Positions 45,244 to 57,500 of a stretch of DNA of 64,000 bases are shown in pieces. Source of the DNA: Amphiduros pacificus (taxonomy: Eukaryota; Annelida; Polychaeta; Phyllodocida; Hesionidae); the NCBI GenBank assembly GCA_949316495.1, contig OX439005.1, forward strand, positions 44,142,682-44,206,681. Reading direction: 5' to 3'. The notes under the pieces are model-generated. The model saw only the letters and a list, made by a program, of their open reading frames with translations. It did no database searches and was not told the DNA's origin. Positions within the stretch are counted from its first letter, which is position 1, and each line of letters opens with the position of its first letter. A program made the position numbers and the translations under genes.

Positions 45244-45416
45244 GTAACCGACAATCTGGAAAGTCAGGAATTGAAGAAAACAAGGCCATCAAATAAGTAA
45301 ATACAGTAAAGATATTTTGATATATTGAAAGTAACTTAAGAATGACACGAAATCACAGTAATGGGAAAATGTTGGATAAGTTATGACTATAGTATGGATA
45401 TTTGTCTTAAAAGAAT
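45244..45416 (+). other. Gene B 5' UTR exon segment
   Basis: An acceptor GATGTTTCAG precedes 45244, and in-frame stops lie before the ATG (TAA at 45408-45410). The coding exon therefore has an untranslated lead and at least one upstream 5' exon not identified here. Confidence 0.5.
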
Positions 45417-48400
45417 ATGAGCACAAAAATAATGGAAGACAAACTAGATTGCAGAGTGTTGGATGGTAGTAATGAGGACAACCGTGATAGTGAATGTGTG
45501 AACATAAAGCAGACAGTGGGTGAGGGACACGTAGAATGCACTATTGCTGAGCAGGTAGAAAATGGTGAAAAATTAGATGAAGATGATATGGACATGATGC
45601 AGTTTGGAGATTTTGAAGTAATAGATGAACTGATGGAAACAGATGATTCAGGTGAGGGAATTATCAATGCAAATATTCAAAGAAACAAAAAGACACATGA
45701 AGAAGGAGAACTGTTAGATTCAGAAAGCATTATGGAGAAACCAGTCAGACAGGGATCAATAAGTCGCAGAGAAATTGAATCAATTAACAAAACAACAGAA
45801 AGTTTCAGTAAATCGTTCAGAACAATACCTATTGAAAAATTATTAGCAACACAGAAAAACAATAGACCAGAAATATCAAGGAGCAAGTCAGAAGAAAGGC
45901 ACAGAAGAAAATTAGAGAAGCGTGGGAAATCATCAGAAAAATCCAAAAGGAGAAGATCAAATAAATCAAGGAAACTGGTGGAAAAGCTGCCTCAGGTTGT
46001 TTTCCCCAGGTTTACAGCAGATATATCTTTAGATCATCTAATGGCAACCTCCAAAAATTATTTTCCTGAAGAGATATTGCAGAGAAGGAAGGAAAATGAA
46101 GTTGAATGGAAACCAGGGATGGTTTGTCCGGTTGATGCATGCTATCTCAACCAAAAAACAATAATGAAAGCATCTTTCATGGAAGAACACTGGAACATGC
46201 ATCATTTTTCCAAATGCTGGACTGTAATGTGCAGGTATTGTGTTTACAAGACAACAAGAAACAGGTACATGATAGAGCACATGTTGAGTAAGCATCCAAG
46301 GCATGTTAAGTCTAAGAAGGGAGAGCAGCTTTCCTTTGAGGATGCTTACCATTGGTGGTGTGAAAATCCAGCCTTTGTTGACCCAAATGGATTATGGATA
46401 GACTTCAAAAAGGCAAGGAAAATAAGGAAGGAACAGGTGAAGATTGTATGGGGCAGAGCATTTTCAAATTTATTAAGTCCCAAAGGTAATTTGCATGGAG
46501 ATATCAGTGAACAAAATGGGGAGAATGATGAAAGAGAAGAAGATTGGCTTGAAGATTATAATGTTGGCACAGATAATATGTTCCCCCCAGAAATTCTTCA
46601 AGGCTATCCAGGACTTGAGGTTGACTTTGAGAAAGGCATGCACTGTCCTGTTAGGGGATGCACAAAAAGATATTTGAGATATCATTCACCGAGCAGCTTA
46701 GAAACACATTGGAACCTGAACCACTTTTCCAAATCCTGGCTAGTTGTGTGTAGATATTGTCCCAGGAAAGCAGTCACAAACAATAATATGCGTCACCACC
46801 TGATGGCTTCACATGGCAGTATATGTGTCACAGGGAACAGTGCCAAAGCAGAGATCAACGACTGCTATCAAAGGTGGTGCCTCAATCCAAATTATGTCAA
46901 TCCAAGAGGAATTTGGGTGGATTTTAAAAAGTACCACAAACCTTTTGACAGAGATGATGCTGGCAGTAGGATCGACTGGATTAATGCTATTCCAAACAAA
47001 AAAGCACCTTTAAATGTAGTCTTCGGTGTTTTAAGCACACAGCAAAACCGATCATACTCCCACTTGAAGGAAGGATATGACAACCTATATCCAGAAGAGG
47101 TTCATCGTTTGAATGACAAAGATGAGGTTCACTTTAGGGTTGGCATGGTGTGTCCAGTCAAGGCCTGTCAAACAGTCCCAGAAGTTAGATTCAAAAATGT
47201 CAAACAGCTGGTGCACCACTGGAATCTGTGTCACTTTTCCAAAACATGGACCATGCTGTGTAAATATTGTGGAATGAAAGAAATCCAGGGAAGTCGTATG
47301 GCAAATCACCTGGTCAAGAAGCATGCGGGTGTGGCACAGACTGTAGTGAATGGGATCCAGCCCAAGCAGGCAGACGTCACCAGGTGGTGGTGTATCAATA
47401 CAAGGTTTGTTGACCCTCAAAGCCTGTGGATCAGAATCAGTAAGGACATTCGCAAGCCAGATAAGGATAGTACATTTGTATGGGCAGACGCGTGGGCCCC
47501 AAACAAACAGCCGCCTGATGTGGTGGGTGAACTCAAAATCATCAAAGAGGACGAGGCAAAACAGGGTCTGAATCAAACAGCAAAACCACCATCAGAAGTG
47601 TCACTATCACATTTAGTAGTTCCAGCGAATAACAACTTCCCCAAAGAAATCTTGAAGAAGCGTTTGCCAAGTGATGAGCTGGAATTTAGGCCAGGAAACT
47701 ATTGTCCAATCAAGAGCTGTCCACATCGCTCAAGGAAAGTTTTCAAGAGAGTTGCTAGGCTTGAAGAACATTGGAATCTAATGCATTACTCACGCACATG
47801 GGTTCTTCTATGTCGACATTGTAACTACAGAACCTATCGTAATTCCTTCATGTTCTTCCACTTAAAAAACCAACACTCTGATGTAGCCAAGTCTAAGAAA
47901 GCCAGTGAGTTCCATGACAATGATGTCAGAAGGTGGTGGTGCCACAATTATAATTTTAGAAATCCACAGGGAAAATGGATGAATTTCCTGAAAGCTAGGC
48001 AATTAAACCAAGATCCGCCAGGGCTTAGAGTGCCATGGGAGGATGCATTTACTCAGGATAAAATACTTCCAAATGTGACAGATGCTGTCACTAATTCAGC
48101 AGCCATTGCGGCTTGTATTCATGTCACACCTTGCCAGAGACACTATAATCCACCAAGATTAGACAGCGATCCATTATGCTTGATTCACACTTATCCAGAC
48201 TTGAAAGTGACAAAAGATAACAGTGAAGAAATACCTCCTCAGTCAACCATCAACCTCCAACATAGCAAGGGAGATATCGGTCAGCAAAACTCTGGCCAGA
48301 CCTTAACAGACCCGCAACAAAACCCTGGACCTGGCTTTGATCCTCCAACTATAAAGCCTGGAGAAGACCATGGGCAAGTTGGCTCTAATCCTGGATGCCC

Positions 48401-48504
48401 CAGTGGCCGAGCTGGCCCAAGTGACGGAAGCATATTCCCTGGGGGTCAGCATTCCCTCACCTTCCAACTCTACAGTCCTCAAGAAGAAAGAATCTTGAGA
48501 ATCG
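45417..48504 (+). CDS. Gene B first coding exon, four tandem zinc modules
   Basis: Each module starts near an NNFPxEIL segment. It then has C-x4-C-x15/16-H-x4-H, directly followed by an SK-x-W linker and a second finger C-x2-C-x12-H-x4-H. It closes with a D-x3-RWWC-x-N...P-x-G-x-W segment. The first cysteines of the four modules fall near residues 236, 409, 579 and 763. All eight fingers keep every metal ligand. The shared HWN-x2-HF and WWC-x-N signatures make this a composite domain, not ordinary linked C2H2 fingers. After about residue 900 the sequence becomes Pro/Gln/Gly-rich. The donor at 48504 is ATCG/GTAGGT. Reading past it would end in GRYGSLW. Confidence 0.85.
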
Positions 48505-51500
48505 GTAGGTATGGTAGCTTGTGGTAGATACATGTAGCTGCTGTGTGCATAATATTGTGCTCAGTTAAATATTATTTAAGTAATACTTTCTCTTGCAAGG
48601 ATTTAAAATAAGTCTTTATTTTTGTCTTGATAGTAGTGACATTGTGACTAATGTTAGAGTGTGTCATTTGAAAGTTTAAATCCTGAGAGAATTAGTTTAC
48701 CAGATAAAGGTGAATGCCAGTTCATTTAAGAAAATATCTCATCTTGAATTTGTGATAAATATTTTGCATTTTTGTAATATAAATAACACATTCCACTGTG
48801 GTGTGGTTCTTAGTCTATTATTGCATATGAATATAAGAATGTGATACAAGGAAAATAATCACAATATGATGAGACAGCAAATCCTAATGTGGAAGACTTT
48901 TACTTACGTAAAACATTAAAACATAAACAATCAGAACTGCACAAGGAGGATTTTGTACTCAAGAATATGTATTTTAGATTCCCAACTGCATGTGATGTAG
49001 TAAAAGACAGAAAATGTTGTCATGCATGATAAGGTTGCATTGTTGACATTATTTTCTCAGTTGAATCCATCTTTGTGCAACTTTTAACAAAGTAAATAAT
49101 ATTAATTGTTTTCAGTAATGTATGCACACAGAGGATGATGTGGTTCACCTATCACATGGTAACTTATGCCTGCCAATGGTAGGCAGTGTGCATTATTCCA
49201 CAGTTAACCCCCTATCACCTATCACATGGTAACTTATACTCGCCAATGGTAGGCAGTGTGCATTATTCCACAGTTAACCCCCTATCACCTATCACATGGT
49301 TACTTATGTGTACCAATGGTAGGCAGTGTGCATTATTCCTCAGTTAACCCCCTATCACCTATCACATGGTAACTTATACTCGCCAATGGTAGGCAGTGTG
49401 CACTATTCCACAGTTAACCCCCTATCACCTATCACATGGTAACTTATACTCGCCAATGGTAGGCAGTGTGCATTATTCCACAGTTAACCCCCTATCACCT
49501 ATCACATGGTAACTTATACCTGCCAATGGTAGGCAGTGTGCATTATTCCACAGTTAACCCCCTATCACCTATCACATGGTAACTTATGTGTGCCAATGGT
49601 AGGCAGTGTGCATTATTCCACAGTTAACCCCCTGTCACCTATCACATGGTAACTTATGCCTGCCAATGGTAGGCAGTGTGCATTATTCCACAGTTAACCC
49701 CCTGTCACCTATCACATAGTAACTTATGTGTGCCAATGGTAGGCAGTGTGCATTATTCCACAGTTAACCCCCTATCACCTATGACATGGTAACTTATGCC
49801 CGCCAATGGTAGGCAGTGTGCATTATTCCTCAGTTAACCCCCTATCACCTATCACATGGTAACTTATACTCGCCAATGGTAGGCAGTGTGCATTATTCCA
49901 CAGTTAACCCCCTATCACCTATCACATGGTAACTTATGCCTGCCAATGGTAGGCAGTGTGCATTATTCCACAGTTAACCCCCTATCACCTATCACATAGT
50001 AACTTATGTGTGCCAATGGTAGGCAGTGTGCATTATTCCACAGTTAACCCCCTATCACCTATCACATGGTAACTTATGCCTGCCAATGGTAGGCAGTGTG
50101 CATTATTCCACAGTTAACCCCCTATCACCTATCACATGGTAACGTATGTGTGCCAATGGTAGGCAGTGTGCATTATTCCACAGTTAACCCCCTATCACCT
50201 ATCACATGGTAACGTATGTGTGCCAATGGTAGGCAGTGTGCATGATTTCACAGTTAACCCCCTATCACCTATCACATGGTAACTTATACTCGCCAATGGT
50301 AGGCAGTGTGCACTATTCCACAGTTAACCCCCTATCACCTATCACATGGTAACTTATACTCGCCAATGGTAGGCAGTGTGCATTATTCCACAGTTAACCC
50401 CCTATCACCTATCACATGGTTACTTATGTGTACCAATGGTAGGCAGTGTGCATTATTCCTCAGTTAACCCCCTATCACCTATCACATGGTAACTTATACT
50501 CGCCAATGGTAGGCAGTGTGCACTATTCCACAGTTAACCCCCTATCACCTATCACATGGTAACTTATACTCGCCAATGGTAGGCAGTGTGCATTATTCCA
50601 CAGTTAACCCCCTATCACCTATCACATGGTAACTTATACCTGCCAATGGTAGGCAGTGTGCATTATTGCACAGTTAACCCCCTATCACCTATCACATGGT
50701 AACTTATGCCTGCCAATGGTAGGCAGTGTGCATTATTGCACAGTTAACCCCCTATCACCTATCACATGGTAACGTATGTGTGCCAATGGTAGGCAGTGTG
50801 CATTATTCCTCAGTTAACCCCCTATCACCTATCACATGGTAACTTATACTCGCCAATGGTAGGCAGTGTGCATTATTCCACAGTTAACCCCCTATCACCT
50901 ATCACATGGTAACTTATACTCGCCAATGGTAGGCAGTGTGCATTATTCCACAGTTAACCCCCTATCACCTATCACATGGTAACTTATACTCGCCAATGGT
51001 AGGCAGTGTGCACTATTCCACAGTTAGCCCCCTATCACCTATCACATAGTAACTTATACTCGCCAATGGTAGGCAGTGTGCATTATTCCACAGTTAACCC
51101 CCTATCACCTATCACATGGTAACTTATACCTGCCAATGGTAGGCGGTGTGCATTATTGCACAGTTAACCCCCTATCACCTATCACATGGTAACTTATTTG
51201 TGCCAATGGTAGGCAGTGTGCATTATTCCACAGTTAACCCCCTATCACCTATCACATGGTAACGTATGTGTGCCAATGGTAGGCAGTGTGCATTATTCCA
51301 CAGTTAACCCCCTATCACCTATCACATGGTAACTTATACTCGCCAATGGTAGGCAGTGTGCACTATTCCACAGTTAACCCCCTATCACCTATCACATGGT
51401 AACTTATACTCGCCAATGGTAGGCAGTGTGCATTATTCCACAGTTAACCCCCTATCACCTATCACATGGTAACTTATACCTGCCAATGGTAGGCAGTGTG

Positions 51501-54500
51501 CATTATTGCACAGTTAACCCCCTATCACCTATCACATGGTAACTTATTTGTGCCAATGGTAGGCAGTGTGCATTATTCCACAGTTAACCCCCTATCACCT
51601 ATCACATGGTAACGTATGTGTGCCAATGGTAGGCAGTGTGCATTATTCCACAGTTAACCCCCTATCACCTATCACATGGTAACTTATACCCGCCAATGGT
51701 AGGCAGTGTGCATTATTCCACAGTTAACCCCCTATCACCTATCACATGGTAACTTATGTGTGCCAATGGTAGGCAGTGTGCATTATTCCACAGTTAACCC
51801 CCTATCACCTATCACATGGTAACTTATACCTGCCAATGGTAGGCAGTGTGCATTATTGCACAGTTAACCCCCTATCACCTATCACATGGTAACTTATGCC
51901 TGCCAATGGTAGGCAGTGTGCATTATTCCACAGTTAACCCCCTATCACCTATGACATGGTAACGTATGTGTGCCAATGGTAGGCAGTGTGCATTATTCCT
52001 CAGTTAACCCCCTATCACCTATCACATGGTAACTTATACTCGCCAATGGTAGGCAGTGTGCACTATTCCACAGTTAACCCCCTATCACCTATCACATGGT
52101 AACTTATACTCGCCAATGGTAGGCAGTGTGCATTATTCCACAGTTAACCCCCTATCACCTATCACATGGTAACTTATACCTGCCAATGGTAGGCAGTGTG
52201 CATTATTGCACAGTTAACCCCCTATCACCTATCACATGGTAACTTATTTGTGCCAATGGTAGGCAGTGTGCATTATTCCACAGTTAACCCCCTATCACCT
52301 ATCACATGGTAACGTATGTGTGCCAATGGTAGGCAGTGTGCATTATTCCACAGTTAACCCCCTATCACCTATCACATGGTAACTTATACTCGCCAATGGT
52401 AGGCAGTGTGCACTATTCCACAGTTAACCCCCTATCACCTATCACATGGTAACTTATACTCGCCAATGGTAGGCAGTGTGCATTATTCCACAGTTAACCC
52501 CCTATCACCTATCACATGGTAACTTATACCTGCCAATGGTAGGCAGTGTGCATTATTGCACAGTTAACCCCCTATCACCTATCACATGGTAACTTATGCC
52601 TGCCAATGGTAGGCAGTGTGCATTATTGCACAGTTAACCCCCTATCACCTATGACATGGTAACGTATGTGTGCCAATGGTAGGCAGTGTGCATTATTCCT
52701 CAGTTAACCCCCTATCACCTATCACATGGTAACTTATACTCGCCAATGGTAGGCAGTGTGCATTATTCCACAGTTAACCCCCTATCACCTATCACATGGT
52801 AACTTATACCTGCCAATGGTAGGCAGTGTGCATTATTCCACAGTTAACCCCCTATCACCTATCACATGGTAACTTATGCCTGCCAATGGTAGGCAGTGTG
52901 CATTATTGCACAGTTAACCCCCTATCACCTATGACATGGTAACGTATGTGTGCCAATGGTAGGCAGTGTGCATTATTCCTCAGTTAACCCCCTATCACCT
53001 ATCACATGGTAACTTATGCCCGCCAATGGTAGGCAGTGTGCATTATTTCACAGTTAACCCCCTATCACCTATCACATAGTAACTTATGTGTGCCAATGGT
53101 AGGCAGTGTGCATTATTCCACAGTTAACCCCCTATCACCTATGACATGGTAACTTATGCCTGCCAATGGTAGGCAGTGTGCGTTATTCCACAGTTAACCC
53201 CCTATCACCTATGACATGGTAACGTATGTGTGCCAATGGTAGGCAGTGTGCATTATTCCTCAGTTAACCCCCTATCACCTATCACATGGTAACTTATGCC
53301 CGCCAATGGTAGGCAGTGTGCATTATTTCACAGTTAACCCCCTATCACCTATCACATAGTAACTTATGCCTGCCAATGGTAGGCAGTGTGCATTATTCCA
53401 CAGTTAACCCCCTATCACCTATCACATGGTAACTTATTTGTGCCAATGGTAGGCAGTGTGCATTATTCCACAGTTAACCCCCCACATATTACGTAACATC
53501 AAATTCGACAGAAAAATTGTTCAATCACAATTAAGGAGCACTGAAGGTGGTTATTGATATTGGATGTGATTTTAGCAATAGGAAGAGAACCTGAGCTGCA
53601 AGATATCTTGGAAAGAGAGGAACGGTTCAGAAACTACTACTACCAGTGGAAAGCCAGTGTGGAATCTTGGAAAAAGAAACAACAGGAAAAAGGTTTGCAT
53701 GTTGCCCAAAGCATTTAATTTTTTGACTGACAGCAATGAATTAAATGAGAACCTTTGTGGTATTTTTACATTTTTTATATATGAACAAACCTGTAGAATA
53801 AGCAATTTTTCACAAGGTCAACTTCTCTTCTATTATTGTGGCCTGGGCAATAAATATAATCCAGTCAGAGAATGTGTGAGATTGTGAGAATCTTTCACAC
53901 AATTCACAGATAGAAGAATAGAAAAAATTGATAGACATAAAAAGACATTCAACAAAAATTAGAAATCGTAGTAAAATATTATTCATATTCAGTAGTTCTT
54001 TTGTCATATGAAGGAAACAGTAATCTTGAGAAGTACGAGGAACAATGGCAGGTCCAAGAGACCCAGATTATGGACAACTGGGAGAATATACAGAGCCTCA
54101 AACGGGCAGCATTTACCCGCTCCAGGATCATGGATGAACTGTATGTGGCTTTGTTGGTTCACTAATAAATTAAACATATTTGTCAAATTGAGAAGAAATA
54201 TAAGTTTACAAGATCAGAAAAAAGACAAAGAAGCATTTAATTTTTTCCATGGCCTGATGTGTCAAAACTTTACCAATTTTAAAAGTGATTTTTTAAATTG
54301 TCAGTATGATCCATTATGCATTTACCTCAAACAAATTGATGGCATTTGGTAAATAAGACACTCATGATCAAGCTTTGTTATTGAGAAAATGCTCTGAAAA
54401 AAAAGAATTTGTGAACAGTGAGTATAACATGCAGGTGAAACAGAAATGATATGATAAACTGTGTAGAAAATGCTTTTTTTTGTATTTTAGGCAGAAGCAT

Positions 54501-57500
54501 GAATCTTTAGCCTCTGCGAACAATACAGCCCATTCCGAGGAACTAGCGACAGTAAGATCTGTGTGGGGAACTAAAGCTGCAGACAGAGCTGCCTCCCAGA
54601 CACTGGCTGACACAGCCAACACTGCATCCAGGGGCCAGCATCATACCCAAGGTCCAGAAAATCAGAACATCACTCTCCCATTTCCAAAGACCACTCCACA
54701 ACCAAAGATTATTCAACAGGGACAAACTACAAATGTTGCTAAGTTTCATGATCAGAGAGCAACTGGGGCACTCTATCGGGCCCCCAGGCCAGCATTTCAT
54801 CCAGAGGGGGCATACAATATGCCAGTACCGGCTATGGGACTTCCACCATTTCCACTGGCAGTGGGGGCTATTCCAGGATATCCACCAATGCCTTTACCCC
54901 CCTTCGGTGTTCCCCCTCCAGGATTACCTTTTCCAGGATATCATCCTCTGATGGGGGTGAGTTTGAAATTTATTTATTTTAATCAGCCATAGAATGTGAT
55001 AGATCTACATTGTTAGCTGTAAGAAAGATTGTCCAATAATTAATGAGTGCTCAACAGCCTCAAACATCAATTATAGATAGTAAAGTTTAAAGTTTTTAAA
55101 CTATTTCTTTATTTGTAACCCAATATTGCCATTGCATGATTTCATTTGATCAAGTTCAGCTTATATTTGACTTCATTTTGTTAATTCTATCTCCTGCAAG
55201 ACACAATATGGTCCTGCAATAGCTCTGTGTGATCATATTGGGTCACGTTCATGTTCCTGATGTCTGTCAAAGCTGAGAGCAATAATAAAAGTTATATTGC
55301 TCTCAGGTCAAAGGCATTACCCAAGTTTTTTTTAGCTCCTGCTGCCTGGGGGGCTATGGTATCGGGCTCCGTCTTTGTGTGCATGTGTGCATCTGTCAAC
55401 CAAAAATTTAGCACTCATGAAAAAGTAGGTGAGTAGTTTTCACAGGCCACCTCCAGCAGCTGATCATGTGAGGGAAATTTCAATAGTCCAAAAGTCAGTT
55501 AGTAGGTCAATTAGACAGATCATGTGATTTACATTCTTCAAAAGTAGGTCAGTAGGTTGGTCAGTATCAGCTTGGCAGCTTCATCTTTCACAGTAGGAGC
55601 AGCTGTACTTTTCATCATTTTGAAAAGCTACTGGCAGGAGCATCTGGGGCCCGTCAGTTACCATGTTTTCCTTTTATCAGAGTCTCGGCACAAACAATAT
55701 CCATGTAAAATGCCCCAAACATTCTTGAGGTTGATGAAGTATTTTTTTATGCTTTGATTGCAGATTCCTGTGAACCCTTTGCGGTTGATGCCTCTGGGGC
55801 CTGGTGCCATGCTGCCGTCCCAAGCACTGCCAGACTTCCACACCCTGGCTGCCTTCAATGAGGAGTTATTACGACTGCAGGGTCTCATGGCAGATCTCCT
55901 CCACAGCCAGCACTCACCGCTACTCCCCGTAAACACCTCACCTCAACCACAGGTACCTCTACTTCTAGCTCAGCCAGCACTCACCACTACTCCCCGTAAA
56001 CACCTCACCTCAACCACAGGTACCTCTACTTCTAGCTCAGCCAGCACTCACCGCTACTCCCCCAAACACCTCACCTCAACCACAGGTACCTCTACTTCTA
56101 GCTCAGCCAGCACTCACCACTACTCCCCCAAACACCTCACCTCAACCACAGGTACCTCTACTTCTAGCTCAGCCAGCACTCACCACTACTCCCCCAAACA
56201 CCTCACCTCAACCACAGGTACCTCTACTTCTAGCTCAGCCAGCACTCACCACTACTCCCCCAAACACCTCACCTCAACCACAGGTACCTCTACTTCTAGC
56301 TCAGCCAGCACTCACCGCTACTCCCCCAAACACCTCACCTCAACCACAGGTACCTCTACTTCTAGCTCAGCCAGCACTCACCGCTACTCCCCCAAACACC
56401 TCACCTCAACCACAGGTACCTCTACTTCTAGCTCAGCCAGCACTCACCACTACTCCCCCAAACACCTCACCTCAACCACAGGTACCTCTACTTCTAGCTC
56501 AGCCAGCACTCACCGCTACTCCCCCAAACACCTACCTCAACCACAGGTACCCACAATAAACTCAAACCCCTCCAGATCACCTTTCTGGGCTTTGCCGATT
56601 GATGATTGGAGATCACTAGGCTGCCCTCATGTATGTGACGACAGCCCCCCCCCCTCCTCAAACATTGACTAATTTCTCATCCTATATTCAAGTACATATG
56701 GTACCTCTACTTTGAGCTCAGCCAAAATCACTCCAGTGTCCCAATCTGAAGGTGTTTGCAGTAGGTGACTGGTCAACTAAGCAAAGTTTGTTGACAAAAT
56801 GTTCAATGGATGATTTGAATTTTAGAATAAGACTCATCTATTTTCAAATATCATAGAAATGTATGTGGGGGAAATATGATTGGTATTAAGATAAATTTTA
56901 TATCATGTTAGGAAAATGTGCATGAAAAGCTGATTTCATGAAAGCTTTATGTAAATGGTGAAGTTCTCTGTCTTAACCCCTGTCTTTCAGATGTTTTTTA
57001 GGCCAAATATTGTTAATTATTTAGCCAAAAGAAGAAAGTAGTTCAGCAAAATTTGAAACCTGAAAATCACACCTTCAGATTAATACTTTTCATGTCACAA
57101 ACTTTCAAATGACTTTTGAATATACTGTTTATGGGCACAAACCTGACAAAAAAGGCAAAGTTGTCATAAGGTGTCAATGATAGTTTAAAGTTGTACGAAA
57201 TCATATAATTATTAGTTTCTAGCCCCCCCCCCTCATGTCAGGGGCTGACCTTTATGGACCCTCACAGCATAAAAAAAGTTCACAAGGGATGGTAACAATC
57301 AATCGTCATAACCACAAGTGATGAATTCTTGTACATAGAATTTTATTTTATTTTTTCTTGTTCTCAATGTTGTCAAAAAATGATATCCCTTGTTTTTTAT
57401 TGCAATATGTCAATTTAGAAAAAAACATGGTGAATATAAAATACTGGCAGCTGTTAATTACAATCAAATATTCATATTCAGATTCTGATTGGTCAGATAA

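Noticed and set aside
45407-45667. Minus-strand Ser-rich ORFs opposite gene B
   Set aside because: Shadows of the acidic Glu/Asp codons of gene B.
49145-53481. CRISPR-like array
   Set aside because: The period is constant at 70 bp with no unique spacers. Variation is at a few linked bases, so this is a satellite.
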